Positions 11,363 to 23,230 are shown, counted from the first letter of the stretch. The stretch: 64,000 nucleotides of DNA from Tenrec ecaudatus (GCF_050624435.1 NC_134539.1:48516001-48580000), one strand, 5' to 3'. Numbers and translations are program-made. Notes: a model not told the origin generated them from the letters alone.

Positions 11363-12221
11363 CTAACAAAAATAAGTCCAAAAGGAGTAAAATTACTCAA
11401 AAATGGGGCTTTTCAGCTCAAACATATCTAACTAGATGCATTCCTTCCCAAAGGTAACTCCTGTTTTTCGATTCAAAACATTTCCCCACTATTCTTGTCA
11501 AATTTATCTGTCCCTCATAATAAACTCACTGTAGGCATCTCTGACGCATGCACTCGGGCCATTGCATGGTACTAATTATCAGTAATCAAGGGGCAGGAGG
11601 AAAATGTCCTCTTCTGATTCCAAACTGCTCGTGCTATGGACAAGAGCTACTACTTGCTGGCCTCCAGCTCCCGTAAGGTTTCTACCTAGCCAAGGCTGGG
11701 TCCCCACGTAGAAGCATAAGGCCGGAAGGCATCCTCGGACACACTCCATGATGTAAACAGAGGTACAGTGTCAGGATTGGGGGTCATCACTGCTAATATT
11801 GTGATGGCTCAGCAGACACACCCACCCAGGGCACAATTCTCTGTTCCTCCCAATGGAAGAACTGAACACTGGTCCTGAGATATCTTTAAAGTTAAGCTAC
11901 CCTAAATAGAGACCTTAACATTAAAAGGAGATGTAGATTTAAGCATAGCATACCAAGAGAAAGAATTTTAAACATAGGCAGAATACTGAAGAGCGTGAAA
12001 GGAATTCTAAGTGACCGAGTGAGATTCAGGCCAACAGATTAATTACAATTGAGAATTATATTTCTCTCATTTTTTACCTCCCTGTTATTGTAACTATTAA
12101 CATTGTTAAAACACTACTACTAGTCACTTAATGATTAGGTTTTAATATAAGTTACTTAGAACATTTGTTTGCATCGTCCATTGTATAAATCAGAAGTAAC
12201 TCTCGGAAGTGAAATGCCAAC
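11363..12221. other. Intron between exons 15 and 16; nothing recognised
   Basis: 859 bp with no repeat or gene I can support. Confidence 0.5.
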
Positions 12222-12345
12222 CTTTTCTTGGATATAATTCACCATTTCTGGGAAAGAAGGCATCTGCTTAGAAGCACTTTCGTTTTTGTTTCTACCAGGA
12301 AGGCACCTTAATACTCGTTGTGCTTCTCCATGAACTTCTTCACGC
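12222..12345 (-). CDS. ECPAS: ECPAS visible exon 15 (about residues 514-555)
   Basis: 124 nt; one base completes proline, then [41 protein letters not shown]. Acceptor TCTGAAAG|G, donor AAG|GTTGGC. Both splice sites are weaker than most in this gene (a purine-rich acceptor end and a GTTGGC donor), but the protein and phase agree on each side. Confidence 0.94.
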
Positions 12346-12744
12346 CTTTCAGAAACACAAATGACAATGAAAGTCAGTTTCACCAATTAAAGAATGAGCA
12401 TTTGTAATTCTTAGGAAAATGTCTTTAAATATATTGTTGGCTATTTATGCAAAGAGTTAATAAAAGACACTTATCGGTATTCCCTAACAAACAACACATT
12501 CACATGATGCCAAGCTGCACTTACAACCATCCGGTGTTTGTTTTATGGAGGGGATGTATTTTATCAGCAATGGTATGTATGACATACAGAGTTGTGGTAC
12601 CTGACTTGTTGAGGGTTGAGGGTAGCATTCTCAGATGTTCGCGCACAGATGCTCAATTTTATGATTAATTGTTCAGAACATTTTCATATGGAAAACTCTG
12701 GCATGTCTACAATGAAGTAGGTGTTGAAAATTGCAATGGACAGA

Positions 12745-13528
12745 AAGGACAATCTGGGGTCTTAAAGGCTTGAAGATAGACAAGCGGCCATCTAGCTCAG
12801 AAGCAACAAAGCCCACATGAAAGAAGCACACCAGTCTGTGTGACCATGAGGTGTCGATGGGACCAGGTATCAGGCACATTAAAGACCCAAAACAAAATAT
12901 ATCAATGTGAATAGGGGGGAGGGCAGAGTGGCGACCCAAAGCCCATCTGTAGTCAACTGGACATCCCGTCAGAGGGTCACAAGGAAGAGACAAGTCGGTC
13001 AGGGTGCAGTATAGCACCAATGAAACACATAACTTTCCTCTAGTGTTTTAATGCTCCCCCCCTTCCCCACCGCCCCACTATCATGATCCTAAGACAACCT
13101 TCCAGATAGACCAGAGCATGTACAATGGTACAAATAAGACAGGATATACAGGGCAGATAAACCCCTCAGGACCAATAATGAAAGTATCGATACCAGGAGG
13201 GGAAGGGGAAGGTGAGGGGAGTAAGGGGCAACTAATCACAATGATTGACATATAAATGCCTCCCAGAAGGACGGACAACAGAAAAGTGGGTAAAGGGAGA
13301 CATCTGTCAGTGTAAGACATGAAATAATAATTTATAAATTATCAAGGATTCGTGAGGGAGGTGGGAGGGGAATGAGGAGCTGATACCAAGGGCTCAAGTA
13401 GAAAGAGAATGTTTTGTAAGTGATGATGGCAACATATGTACAACTGTCCTAAACACAATGGATGGATGTATGGATTGTGATAAAAGTTGTACGAGTCCCC
13501 AACAAAATGATTCAAAAATAAAAAAGGA
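12745..13528 (+). mobile_element. 5'-truncated L1 3' UTR
   Basis: Contains 'ggggtcttaaaggcttgaag', 'gaagcacaccagtctgtgtg', the 'cagaaaagtgggtaaaggga' block, and ends 'gttgtacgagtccccaacaa'. About 780 bp with no ORF2 remnant. Minus-strand open frames over it are accidental. Confidence 0.88.
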
Positions 13529-14971
13529 CAATGTTCAACTTTTAACAACATGCACCTGAAGTTCGAACTCTGATTTTATTGTTATGGCATTGATACTGAA
13601 CATATTGTACACCAGGACCATATTGTGATCTGATTCAGCATTTTATATGGTTATAAAATGATATTGGCTGCTCATCTGAAACTAGGTATTTGGCTTCAAT
13701 CAGAACCAATTTATGACATGTGTAGGAGCAAAACCCAATATAAGCAGGAAACTACCTGTGTAAGAAATTATGATTTTATTTATTTCACTCACAGAAAAAA
13801 AAAGACAAGATGTGCTCCATAAATTCGTTCCATAATCAGCAGTGTTTTATCCTTATTAGAAGCAAGTCATAAGGAAGGGCAGTGAAACCTGGTAGAACTG
13901 GAACTTGATGGGATAGCTTAGTTTTCCTAAGTCGTACAAATTTTCTGCCTTTGACAAGGTACAGTCTTATTACTTTCTATCATTTCTTTTAGTGGGGAAT
14001 ATTAGAAATTTTCTTCTCTAATTTCTACCTTATACAGGTCCTGGCTTTTGCAAGTTTGACTATATTATACCTAATTTCAAAAATTTACCAGCTCTCAGTG
14101 ATCTGAACACTCCACTCAACTTCCCACGCCTCTACGTATTCCTCTATAATTCTGTACAGTAATAGCTGAGAGTGTAGCACCCCGGCACAGAACTATTAAA
14201 CCCAAACACCGCCAGACAACCTAGAGACTGACATGAACAAGTTTTATTTATATACGATATAAAAGTCCTTTTTATGTACTTAATTGCCACTGAAATGCCT
14301 ATGGTTATAAGTTTCCTATCAACAAGCAAAGAGCTCTAAAGAAAGACAATACATAATGCTTATTGGTGCAAACAGATGGCTGCGTGTTACCTCAACAGTT
14401 TTAATTGAAGAAGTAAAACAGATGTATTTTAAATGAAATAATTTTTAGCACTTGCAGATAAGGCACAGAGCTATGTTTGGGAGTCCAACTGGCTAGATTT
14501 AAATCCTTTCTCTGACATGAACTACCATCTTGACCCACAGCACAGTGGGACCTTTTGTCTGAGTTAGAAGCCTTATGACATAGAAAATTGAGAAGAAGCA
14601 CAACATCAGAAGCAACATTAGCAATTTGCAGGAAGCCAAGGTGAGAAGACATATAAGACAGCAAGTCAGAACAAAGAAGTAATGCTAAGCATATAAACAA
14701 ACAAAAAATGCAGAAGCCAGCCAAAACCTGTGATACCCAATTTATGATACTAACTACCCCCGCCAAAAAATCAGAGTAAAACATTTAAAATTTGTAAGGG
14801 AAAAAATGACATTAGCTTATCCCTGATAACGAGAGAAAAGTATGTAAGAGTCTTATTTAAAAGACATAAAAATTCTAAATATTAAATGGAGGTATGGCTT
14901 AATCATATGAAATATTTTACAGTAGTCTGGATTTTAAGATGTCATTGACTATGAAATATAAAGAGTTGTTA
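13529..14971. other. Intronic, nothing recognised
   Basis: AT-rich. The minus-strand frame at 14401-14784 (127 residues, hydrophobic) has no recognisable domain and no conserved start; I do not call it. Confidence 0.5.
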
Positions 14972-14984
14972 AAAGTTGCTTTAA

Positions 14985-15362
14985 AAAAAAAAGTTGCGGA
15001 GGGAGGGGAAAAAAAAAAAGAGGACCTGATGCAAAGGGCTTAAGTGGAGAGCAAATGCTTTGAGAATGATTAGGGCAAAGAATGTACAGATGTGCTTTAC
15101 ACAATTGATGTATGTATGTATATGTGTGGGTTGTGATAAGAGTTGTATCAGTCCCTAATAAAATGTAAAAAAAGAAAAGAGGAGAAAAAAAAGAAAATGA
15201 TTAAGGCAAAGAATGTACAGATGTGCTTTATACAATTGATGTATGTATATGTATGGACTGTGATAAGAGTTGTATGAGCCCCTAATAAATTGTTTAAAAA
15301 AAGAAAAGAAAAGATTTGATTGCCTAGCCCCCCCAAAAATAAATAAATAAATAAAGTTTTTT
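14985..15362 (+). mobile_element. L1 3' end with duplicated terminus, copy 1
   Basis: Two tandem copies of the L1 3' end: one ends 'gtatcagtccctaataaaat' near 15165, the second 'gtatgagcccctaataaatt' near 15290, separated by an A-rich spacer. Flanked by a 13 bp target-site duplication AAAGTTGCTTTAA (14972-14984 and 15363-15375). A TAAA microsatellite sits in the tail. Confidence 0.88.
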
Positions 15363-15657
15363 AAAGTTGCTTTAATGTATGCCTATATCCCTCATTGTGT
15401 ACACTTACTGCTTTTAAAGTCATGGCCCAATTTAAGAGTCACTTAAATAGGACATTACACATTTATCAAAATTCAATAGTATAAATCATTAACATAAAAT
15501 TCAGCATATGTACTTCATTAAAACTATCTTTATATATATGAAACAATGGTCCACAAGTGGAAATTATTTATAGCAAACTCATTGTTTTTCTCCTTATATG
15601 GCTTACTTTAGTATAACACAATCATAAAATTTGCTTAACTTATACTTAATTATACAG

Positions 15658-15660
<3 letters not shown>

Positions 15661-15704
<44 letters not shown>
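15661..15704. repeat. (CA)n microsatellite
   Basis: 22 pure CA units ending exactly where the mariner terminal repeat begins. Confidence 0.97.
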
Positions 15705-15707
<3 letters not shown>

Positions 15708-16612
15708 GGTAACCCAAAAACCCGGAATTGCACTGGGCAGTCAAGCTTTTGCAGTACACAATTTTTCCCGCTAGGTGAGCATTAAGCAACTCGCTCTGAG
15801 TTAGTGCACCCAGTGGCGTCACCTTGGAAGGTTCTCTCTGGTCACAGTGAATTTTTTCTTAAAGGTAGTTTTGGTCAAACCATGTGTTTTGTGGTGGCTG
15901 ATTTAAGAGAACAGTATGCAGCAGAGAGATCTTATTTCCTGCTCAGGAAAAATACTGAAGAAACTGTTGTGATGTTGAACACAACTTACAAGAAACAGCG
16001 TTATGGTTAAAACTTAAGTGTATGAGTGGTTTTCTCATTTCAAAAAAGGTGAAATATTGACTGATGACAAACCTTGTTCTGGACATCCATCACCTTCCTG
16101 AACGGATGAAAATGTTGACTCCTGGTGCATTTGGAGTTCATTGCACTAGGTCAGACTGTTAATCAAGCTTTCTACTTAAGAGTTTCTGAAAAGAATGCCT
16201 AACAGTGTGCATCTAAAAAGGCCTGATTTGTGGCAGACGAGGGAAGGTTTAGCCACCATAACAGGGTCCCTGCTCTTGCAGCCATCTCAGTGCACCAGTC
16301 GTTAGCAAATAACAGCATGCCTCTCTTGTCCCACTCACTTGACCATGCTGCGCGATTTCTTTTTGTTTCCCAAAAAGAAAAGGGACATGAAAAGACAACA
16401 ATTTGATGATGTAGAAGAGGTGAAGAAAAACGAAGAAGGTGTTGCCAGGGATCCTAACAGATGAGTTTGAAAACTTTCCAAGAATGGAATAGCAGATTTG
16501 ACAAATCTATTAAGTGTAATGGAGAGTACTTTGAAGGTGATAAGGTTGTTTTGTAAAAAAATTTACATACAGTTTTGAAAAAAGTCTGGGTTTTTTAGGG
16601 TACCTCTTGTAT
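15705..16612 (+). pseudogene. Mariner (Tc1/mariner) transposon remnant, broken transposase
   Basis: Ends 'ggaggtaacccaaaaacccg' and, in complement, 'tacaagaggtaccctaaaaa' form terminal inverted repeats; TA follows the right end. Inside, 15804-16010 encodes a 68-residue piece with the mariner N-terminal helix-turn-helix style (RSYFLLRKNTEETVVMLNT), followed by stops, frameshifts and internal deletion; a later piece near 16336-16440 corresponds to the C-terminal catalytic part (RFLFVSQK-like). Not able to mobilise. Closest in style to the mariners of the irritans group seen in some mammals. Confidence 0.85.
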
Positions 16613-16835
16613 ATACATAGTATGCATTATATAGCCATATATTCACACATAAAATTAATATTACCAGATAAATATATAGGGGTACGACTACTAGTTTATA
16701 TGTCAAGAGCCATACTTTTAGCTATTTAAAAAACTGTGTCTAAATTTCACAGATCAATATTGCAAACTACAAAAATTTAGTCATTTCCAAATTTTAAAGG
16801 AATCCAAATCCAGATTAGCACAATTTGAAACTTAC

Positions 16836-16939
16836 GGATCTCCTGCTGCTAACAAAAGTAAATATCTGGAAGGTATATGATCTGAGGGAAAAACTGTGCT
16901 TGCAAACTTCACAGCCACCTGTCGAACTTGAACTTCAGG
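16836..16939 (-). CDS. ECPAS: ECPAS visible exon 14 (about residues 480-514)
   Basis: 104 nt; 34 codons [20 protein letters not shown] then [14 protein letters not shown] plus CC of a split proline. Acceptor AAATAG|CCT, donor CC|GTAAGT. Lies 224 bp right of the mariner remnant. '[17 protein letters not shown]' is a typical HEAT B-helix pattern. Confidence 0.95.
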
Positions 16940-16999
16940 CTATTTGACACACAAACATACAGAGACAGAAGAAAACAAAATGATAAATACCTCAAGATA

Positions 17000-17884
17000 G
17001 TCATCCAAATTACATATTCAAAATTTATGTTAACATTTCAATACAGGTGTGATAAAATCAATGAAAGCAAGACAAATAATTTATTCAAAGACGCATTACT
17101 TAAAAAGTATGTTCACAATTTAAGATGATAGTCCAGGTAGAGCACGAAGACCCAAACAGATCATAGCTAGAGAATCTCTTTGAAAATACAAGCCCAACCC
17201 ATGAGTTCACAGTTACTACAGTGTACTATGTACTACAACTACTACACCAAGCTTCTCCACTACCACACTCTATGGCCACCATATGCTGTCCCAAGTGCCA
17301 AGTTCCGTCACCTACGAGCGAAATGCCAGTATTTTGCAGGAAGCAGAGTGTACTTGAAATCCCTTCAGCTTTTAGCAAAATACCTTCAACCTCTGCAGAC
17401 TCTGTTGGAAGTTAAAATTGATCCCAAGACCAAAGTCTCAAATACTAAAATATATTCAATTAACTTAAATGGACTGATAATCTAGAAAAATAAAGTCCAA
17501 CCAACAGAGCAGTTGTATAATCTCTTGACCGTGAAGCTGTATTCGCATGTGCCTTCTCCCAAGGGCATTCCTCCAGCTACAAATTTAAGTGACACAAGAT
17601 AATAAGAAATGCACAGGGACTGTTCAAATCATTTGAGGATTCTTGCTATTTAGCATTCATTAAGTTACATTAAAGAACAATGATAGTAAAAATAGTATTA
17701 ATAATAAACCAAACTCACTGCCATTATCAAGTCTATTCAGACTTGTCATCTTCAAACTCTCATGACAACAAAATCAGAAAGCCTTGAAGAAAGGTATGTG
17801 AGATGGCATCGGCACACTCTGTACATTCCATTTACCATTACGGCTGACTGGGACTACAGTAGAACCAGAGTCCTCAATGCCCTC
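17000..17884. other. Intronic, mostly unrecognised
   Basis: Contains a short antisense SINE tip near 17708-17770 ('aaaccaaactcactgccatt'). The 101-residue plus-strand frame at 17180-17485 has no recognisable domain. Confidence 0.45.
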
Positions 17885-18500
17885 GAGTGTACAGCTACCA
17901 GTTAGGAAGACAAATAGTATGATTCTTCCTCAAAAGCTACAAATAGAAATACTTTATGATCCAACGAGCCTACTCCAAAAGATATAAGGGCAGTGATAGG
18001 TACAAATATATACAAACCTATATTCTTTACAGTATTTTTCATAATAGCAAAAAGGTCTAAAGTTACATGCCTATCAATGGGTGAATGAATAAAATGTCTC
18101 AACTACTATACATATTCAGTGAATACAACGAATACTACGTAGCTATAAAGAATGAGCGTATGTTACGTCCTTGAAGCATGTTATAACATGAACGAATCTG
18201 GAGGGCATTATATTGAGCAAAATAAGCCAATCACAAAATGATAAATATTGTATGATTATAGAGTTTTGTAAAGACAAGAATGGATATAGAAAGAGAAACC
18301 AATGCTCCCAGGTATTGACCATGGATGGAAGGGGTGTGGGGGAAGAGAACCACTCTCAAGGCAGTAGACTCTTGTTATTTTTGGTTTGGGGAGAGGGAGC
18401 ATTCAGTATGAGTGAACTGTCCATAGCGGGACCACAGTCAATAATACTAATAAGAAGTGCACATGGTAAAAAAGACATTTCATACAAGATATGACCATGT
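17885..18500 (+). mobile_element. Ancient L1 (ORF2 C-terminus/3' UTR) fragment
   Basis: Has the widely shared L1 phrases 'ttcataatagcaaaaaggtc', 'tatcaatgggtgaatgaata' and 'gctataaagaatgagcgtat', then 'gatggaaggggtgtggggga'. Diverged, no open frame. Confidence 0.7.
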
Positions 18501-18539
18501 AATTTTTCAACCACCACCACCACCAAAAAGTTTGTGCCC

Positions 18540-18890
18540 CTGATTATACGAATATGTGAATAGCGTCTCTCACTGGATTGCACTGCAGAGAAAACTGCAC
18601 CCTGTATATACTGAGGGTTTGTGGCAACTCTGCATCGAGCGAGCCACTGATGACATTTTCCAACAGTGTGTGCTCACTTCCTGGCCTGTGTCACAGCTGG
18701 CAATTCTCACAATACTGCACACTTGTTCACAGTACTACTCCGCAATTAGTAGACTACAATATAATGTAAACATCAATTTATGTGTCGTAGGAGAACAGAA
18801 AATTTGTGACCCACTTTTTTACGATACTCACTTTATTGTGGTGCTCTAGAACTGAATCGACACTGTTTCCAAGGTACTCCTATGCCTATG
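18540..18890 (+). mobile_element. Tigger1-like relic, internally deleted
   Basis: Contains 'gtttgtggcaactctgcatc', 'ggcaattctcacaatactgc' and, after a deletion, 'ctcactttattgtggtgctc' followed by 'ccaaggtactcctatgcc', which match the two ends of mammalian Tigger1 as I remember it. No transposase sequence left. Confidence 0.6.
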
Positions 18891-18946
18891 GATATGAATA
18901 TATAGGTACATACATGTATGTGTGTAGGTATGAATATGTGGATACA

Positions 18947-19024
18947 TACGAGCTTCAAAAATGTCGTGGCAAAATGGAAGTGAAAGATAAGGTAATTTTT
19001 CCAAGAACATTTTTAAGTCCCTAG
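18947..19024. mobile_element. Short palindromic MITE, family A copy 2
   Basis: TA-flanked 78 bp: left 'tacgagcttcaaaaatgtcg', right 'caagaacatttttaagtccc' then TAGTA. Preceded by a degenerate TATG-rich stretch. Confidence 0.6.
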
Positions 19025-19239
19025 TATAGTGTGCAAAGAAAGATTTACCTACATCCATGTGTGTCTATGCATGTATAGCCAATGGATCTCAAAGGGGGGA
19101 CACAGTATGGATATGGTTTAGGCATAATCTTGGCAAGACTGGTGTTTTGGGTTTTAAGGATTGGAACCATAGTCTGATGGAAAACTTCAGTTAATTTATA
19201 TAATACAGTTCACAAAATAAATGTTCTTCATCCCACTGT

Positions 19240-19975
19240 GGTAACTAGTACCTGGGATCTTAAAAGCTCACAAACAGCCATCTAACATGGAATCACTAGT
19301 CTCTATTTATGCACAGCAGAAGAGATAGAAGCAAGCCAAGGACTCAAGAGAAGAAAGAAGTATACAAGACTTATACGCAAACCACAGCCTCATCTAACCA
19401 TAAAAACTAAATGGCGCCAGCTACCACTACCAACCTTTCTACTCAGGGCCACAATAAACCGATAGTGAGAGAATTAGAGAAAAATGTGAAACGGGACAAA
19501 GTTCTTTAAAAAGTCCATACGGGCTGTGCCGGTTAAGACTAGAAGAATGCTAGAGACTACTGTCCTGAGATATTCGTTAAACCTTAAAACGTCCCCTTTA
19601 GGCTAAATAACAGATTGGCTCATAAAATAAGGAAGCTCACATGTAAGTAAAAAGCTCCCCTAAAAAAATCACCTACACAGGACCAAATGGCCAAAAATCA
19701 CTCTAAAGCACAGATGTGAAAGTCGGGGAAGGACATGAGAGTACTGAAGTGGTACAACTAGTGAATGAGACCGATGATACTAGGAACACTGTAGCCCACG
19801 TCAGCGAACCATCTGCACAGAAGTTGCTATATGGGAGGAGCTGATACCAAGGGCTCCAGTACAAAGAAAATGTTTTGAAAATGATGATGGCAACATATGT
19901 ACAAATGTGTTTGATACAACTGATGTATGGATTGTTATAAGAGCTGTAAGAGTCCCCCCACAAAAACATTTTTTT
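19240..19975 (+). mobile_element. Older L1 3' UTR with terminal block
   Basis: The right end (19833-19975) is a clear L1 3' tip ('gagctgataccaagggctcc', 'aagagctgtaagagtccccc'). The left part begins 'gggatcttaaaagctcacaa' and resembles a more diverged version of the same UTR; its extent is uncertain. Confidence 0.6.
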
Positions 19976-20077
19976 AAGAAACTTATATGGAAACTTAATT
20001 TGCTATGTAAAGTTTCATGGTAAACACAATAAAACATTGTTTTTAAAAAAAGATAAGACACTTCCAAGTTGAAAACA

Positions 20078-20258
20078 TAGGTTTACGTCTACTACTGCCA
20101 AGTGCAGTCTGACTCACAGTGACCCTGGGAGCACGGCGTAGACCTACCTGCTCCACAGTTTCTGAACAGACAGCCTCGCCTTTCTCGTGGGCTCAAATTG
20201 TCAACCTTTGGGTTGACAATTCAACGCTTAATCCATTGCATCACCAGGGATACATGGC
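20078..20258 (-). mobile_element. AfroSINE
   Basis: Antisense copy: 'gtctgactcacagtgaccct' at the left, 'gctcaaattgtcaacctttg' at the B-box region, 'caacgcttaatccattgcat' at the head. Confidence 0.82.
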
Positions 20259-20477
20259 ACAATAATAAAAATTCTTTTTCTCACATAAAAACATTTACTA
20301 TGAAAATCCCCACTACTCTACAATCAAATTTCCACAACCACCCCAAAAATACTTAAAACTATATATCATAGTCCCAGCAGAAAACAACTTTTAATTATCA
20401 AAATGGTTCAAGTAAAAGCAATTCTAATTCTGTTCTTAACCAGGGAAAATGTGGCTCCGACTGGCCACTGGTCCTAC

Positions 20478-20600
20478 CTTGATTAAGTAGGAAGCCACAA
20501 GCGCCTCCATGAGCGTCCTCTGTGCGCCTTCTAAAGTGCTGTACGCTCCAACCATCATAGACAGCGCTTCCTGAATAGCAAGTCGAGTCTCAGGCTCTTC
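20478..20600 (-). CDS. ECPAS: ECPAS visible exon 13 (about residues 439-479)
   Basis: 123 nt, phase 0 both sides: [20 protein letters not shown] then [21 protein letters not shown]. Acceptor TTTCTAG|GAA, donor AAG|GTAGG. One clear HEAT helix pair ([13 protein letters not shown] / [11 protein letters not shown]). Confidence 0.96.
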
Positions 20601-20708
20601 CTAGAAAAATGACAAAAAGTGTTGCCCTCCCCACTGGGTTCTCCCTCCCCTTTTGGTCTCCAAGGAACAAACAAACAGAAAACAGAGACTGGACAGCTGT
20701 TTCCCTAC

Positions 20709-20775
20709 CTTACACAGGGCTTCAAAAAGCTGCTGCACAAGAGCTATGTCCTTAGTGAATAAATGAGGCATTCGA
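20709..20775 (-). CDS. ECPAS: ECPAS visible exon 12 (about residues 416-438)
   Basis: 67 nt; one base completes serine, then [22 protein letters not shown]. Acceptor TTTTGCAG|T, donor AAG|GTAGGG. The intron to the next exon is only 108 bp (20601-20708), the shortest in the window. Confidence 0.95.
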
Positions 20776-20983
20776 CTGCAAAAGAATGCAAGACCACTGT
20801 TGCTATTAAAAATGCCCATGAGATGAAAACAAAGGAGAAAATGAAACTGCACAATGTTCCTAAAGTTGCACTTTCATTTCTAGATACAAAGTTATCATGA
20901 CAACACCTACCCAAAGAGCAAAATACTTTTAAAGGAAATGTTTAATGTCTTTAACATTCTAATCCAAGTCATCGTTCTAGTAA

Positions 20984-20984
20984 A

Positions 20985-21029
<45 letters not shown>
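20984..21029. repeat. (CA)n microsatellite
   Basis: About 46 bp of CA units ending at the left end of a palindromic MITE. Confidence 0.95.
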
Positions 21030-21032
<3 letters not shown>

Positions 21033-21105
21033 GGGGCTTAAAAAGTTCACAAGAATGGAATTAAAAGAATAAAATACTTCCACAAACGTTTCGAAGCCTC
21101 CTTTA
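21030..21105. mobile_element. Short palindromic MITE, family A copy 3
   Basis: Left 'tagggggcttaaaaagttca', right 'cacaaacgtttcgaagcctc' then CTTTATTA. 76 bp, TA-flanked. Confidence 0.6.
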
Positions 21106-21109
21106 TTAT

Positions 21110-21898
21110 CTGGATATTCACTCTTTATAATATGCCGCGCATTAAGTTAACATTTCTAATTTTAACACAGAGAAGATCACTAAGACTACACTGCAAAATA
21201 AAGGGAAAGCTTTCAGAAAAGAGCTCAGTCACCAGGGCTGTGTGCTGATGCCCTCGCCCTGCAGCAGTCAATGCAGGGCTCTCTCCTCGGACCCTAAAGC
21301 TCCAGTCCCGATGGAACCGAGAAGAGCAAGCTCTCATCTCCACAGAACCTGACTGGAGACAGAGTTCTACTGCGGAAGAGCACCTCAATTTCCCTGTTTA
21401 GAAACATTATGAAAGAAGATGAGACTCGGAGGAACTAGGATGAGTTGAACTGGCTGAGCAAAAGAAAGAAGTCTATCTTTGGAAATATGACCACTAGGAG
21501 TAATAATATAGGCACTACCACAAAAGAGAATTGCTGGGAAAATCGTCATCATTGGGATTACGAGCACTCGCAGTTTAAGTGGCAACAGAAACACATAAGA
21601 GCAAACAAGTCGATCTTGGGTATTAAATAAATGAGACTCATTTTGACATACGCCAGTTCAAAATCTCATTTCAAGACTGCCAGTGACTATGTGAGCACAT
21701 TGTCCAATGTTAACTTAAATGTCTCACATCGTTTTCCTTCTATGGGAAGGTGTTTTAAAACAGCTTTGGCTACTAAATGAGTTCCTGATTCACAACAGGC
21801 TTACTCTCTATCCTTTACTAACTGCCACACTGTTTAAGTTTACCAACAGGACACCTCTGACTAAAGTAAAATGCCTTGCTGTAAAAGAGTTTACTCAC
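21110..21898. other. Intronic, nothing recognised
   Basis: No supported repeat or gene between the MITE and exon 11. Confidence 0.45.
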
Positions 21899-21948
21899 CT
21901 GGAGAGTTTTCCAACAGCTGAATATGCCATGGACAGCAGCTTAGGGTC
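21899..21948 (-). CDS. ECPAS: ECPAS visible exon 11 (about residues 400-416), micro-sized
   Basis: 50 nt, the shortest exon here: DPKLLSMAYSAVGKLS plus AG of a split serine. Acceptor TTTCAAG|GAC, donor CTCCAG|GTGAGT. Recognised by in-frame joining of exon 10 (INEYKE) to exon 12 (RMPHLFTK). Skipping it would shift the frame, so it should be constitutive. Confidence 0.94.
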
Positions 21949-22685
21949 CTTGAAATAAGGGAAGGGGGAAACATAGTAAACAGCAGACCTTTTTGCTGCA
22001 ATTACATGTACTATTTTATTCCTCATTAACCACGACTCTCTCGCGCTGCCAAACTAGACAATATTAGCATCTAAATGGGAGGCAGGGTTTGCAAACCCAG
22101 GATCCATGCCAATAAAACTAAAAGGAAAAGCAACAGACGCTGGCATCTCCATCTCACAACAAAAATTAATTGCACAAGTCACAAAAAGTTTCCCTTAACT
22201 GGTGCTAAATTGAGGATCTTTTCAACACTGTCATCTTATAATACCAAGTTTCATCTTTCACACACTAGGAAAAGAGCTTAACTTGTTAGAAAAGTAACCC
22301 TTGATCCAATGGACTAAGAGCCTTCATCTCACCTAAATTACATTACATTATAGTGCCATTATCTAAAGATCTGCACCGTAATAAACAACTTGTTCCTGTA
22401 CTTCAACCTTAATACACAGGTCATCAGATGAGTTAGTGAGGTCTCTTCTTCAAGAGAGAGAAGCAATCACATGGACTGAAGAAAGCCCATATAGGCTGAA
22501 CTACTTTACTACTCAGGAACACAGTCACAAGCTTACTTCAGCTGACTGTGTTTTACAAATTTGGGATTTGCCCTGTCATACCTAAATGGCTGCTCAAGAA
22601 GTCTGTGTTAGGGACAACCTGCAGGCATCACGGAGGGGAAGGGGACTGTCAGTCTGTGGCTATCTATCCTCTATAATCTACCACA
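21949..22685. other. Intronic, nothing recognised
   Basis: No repeat or gene that I can support. Confidence 0.45.
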
Positions 22686-22794
22686 GATACTCGAGAGTTA
22701 GCTGACCCAACTATCAGCCGAGGCACCTAATTGTACCACAAAAACGGCATTAAAGAGGTGCTGGAAAACTCGGCTTCTACACGAGTACATATGG
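22686..22794 (-). mobile_element. Palindromic MITE, family B copy 1
   Basis: About 110 bp. Core 'cagccgaggcacctaattgt' then 'accacaaaaacggcattaaa' and 'ggaaaactcggcttctacac' is the reverse complement of the three plus-orientation copies. The ends are degenerate inverted repeats around 'tactcgag'. Confidence 0.7.
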
Positions 22795-23039
22795 AATTTA
22801 AATATATAAACAGAGAGCTTGGTTTTGTGCTATTAACCCCAAAGCATTTTCTTTCTACCAACCACTCAAAGCATCTACTTATGCATGAAATTAATCTGAA
22901 AGGCTTACTAACCCTTAAAAACCACACAAATAGCACTCAATGTAAGGAAGGAAGTAGGGGAACCTGGCGCAACACTACCCACAAAACATAGCTGCACAAC
23001 AAATGAGCCACTTTTCATAAATTACTGAATCTACTAACG

Positions 23040-23230
23040 GGCCTTCTTTGGGCTGGACAATTATGTCTGCTATCTCAGTTAATCCCCACAGTAATCCTGA
23101 GATGGATATTATTATTTCCATTGTTCAGACGAGAAACAGAAGTATAAAGAACTATTTAGTTTACTAACCAAAGAATAAAACCAGGATTCCACTTCAAGTC
23201 TAACCCCAAACAGCACAATCTTGATTACTA
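23040..23230 (-). mobile_element. MIR relic
   Basis: Antisense MIR phrases: 'taatccccacagtaatcctg', 'attattatttccattgttca', then 'aaaaccaggattccacttca'. Confidence 0.7.

Noticed and set aside
17180..17485. 101-residue plus-strand frame, possible pseudogene
   Set aside because: No recognisable domain, no poly-A tail or target-site repeat, and it sits in an intron.
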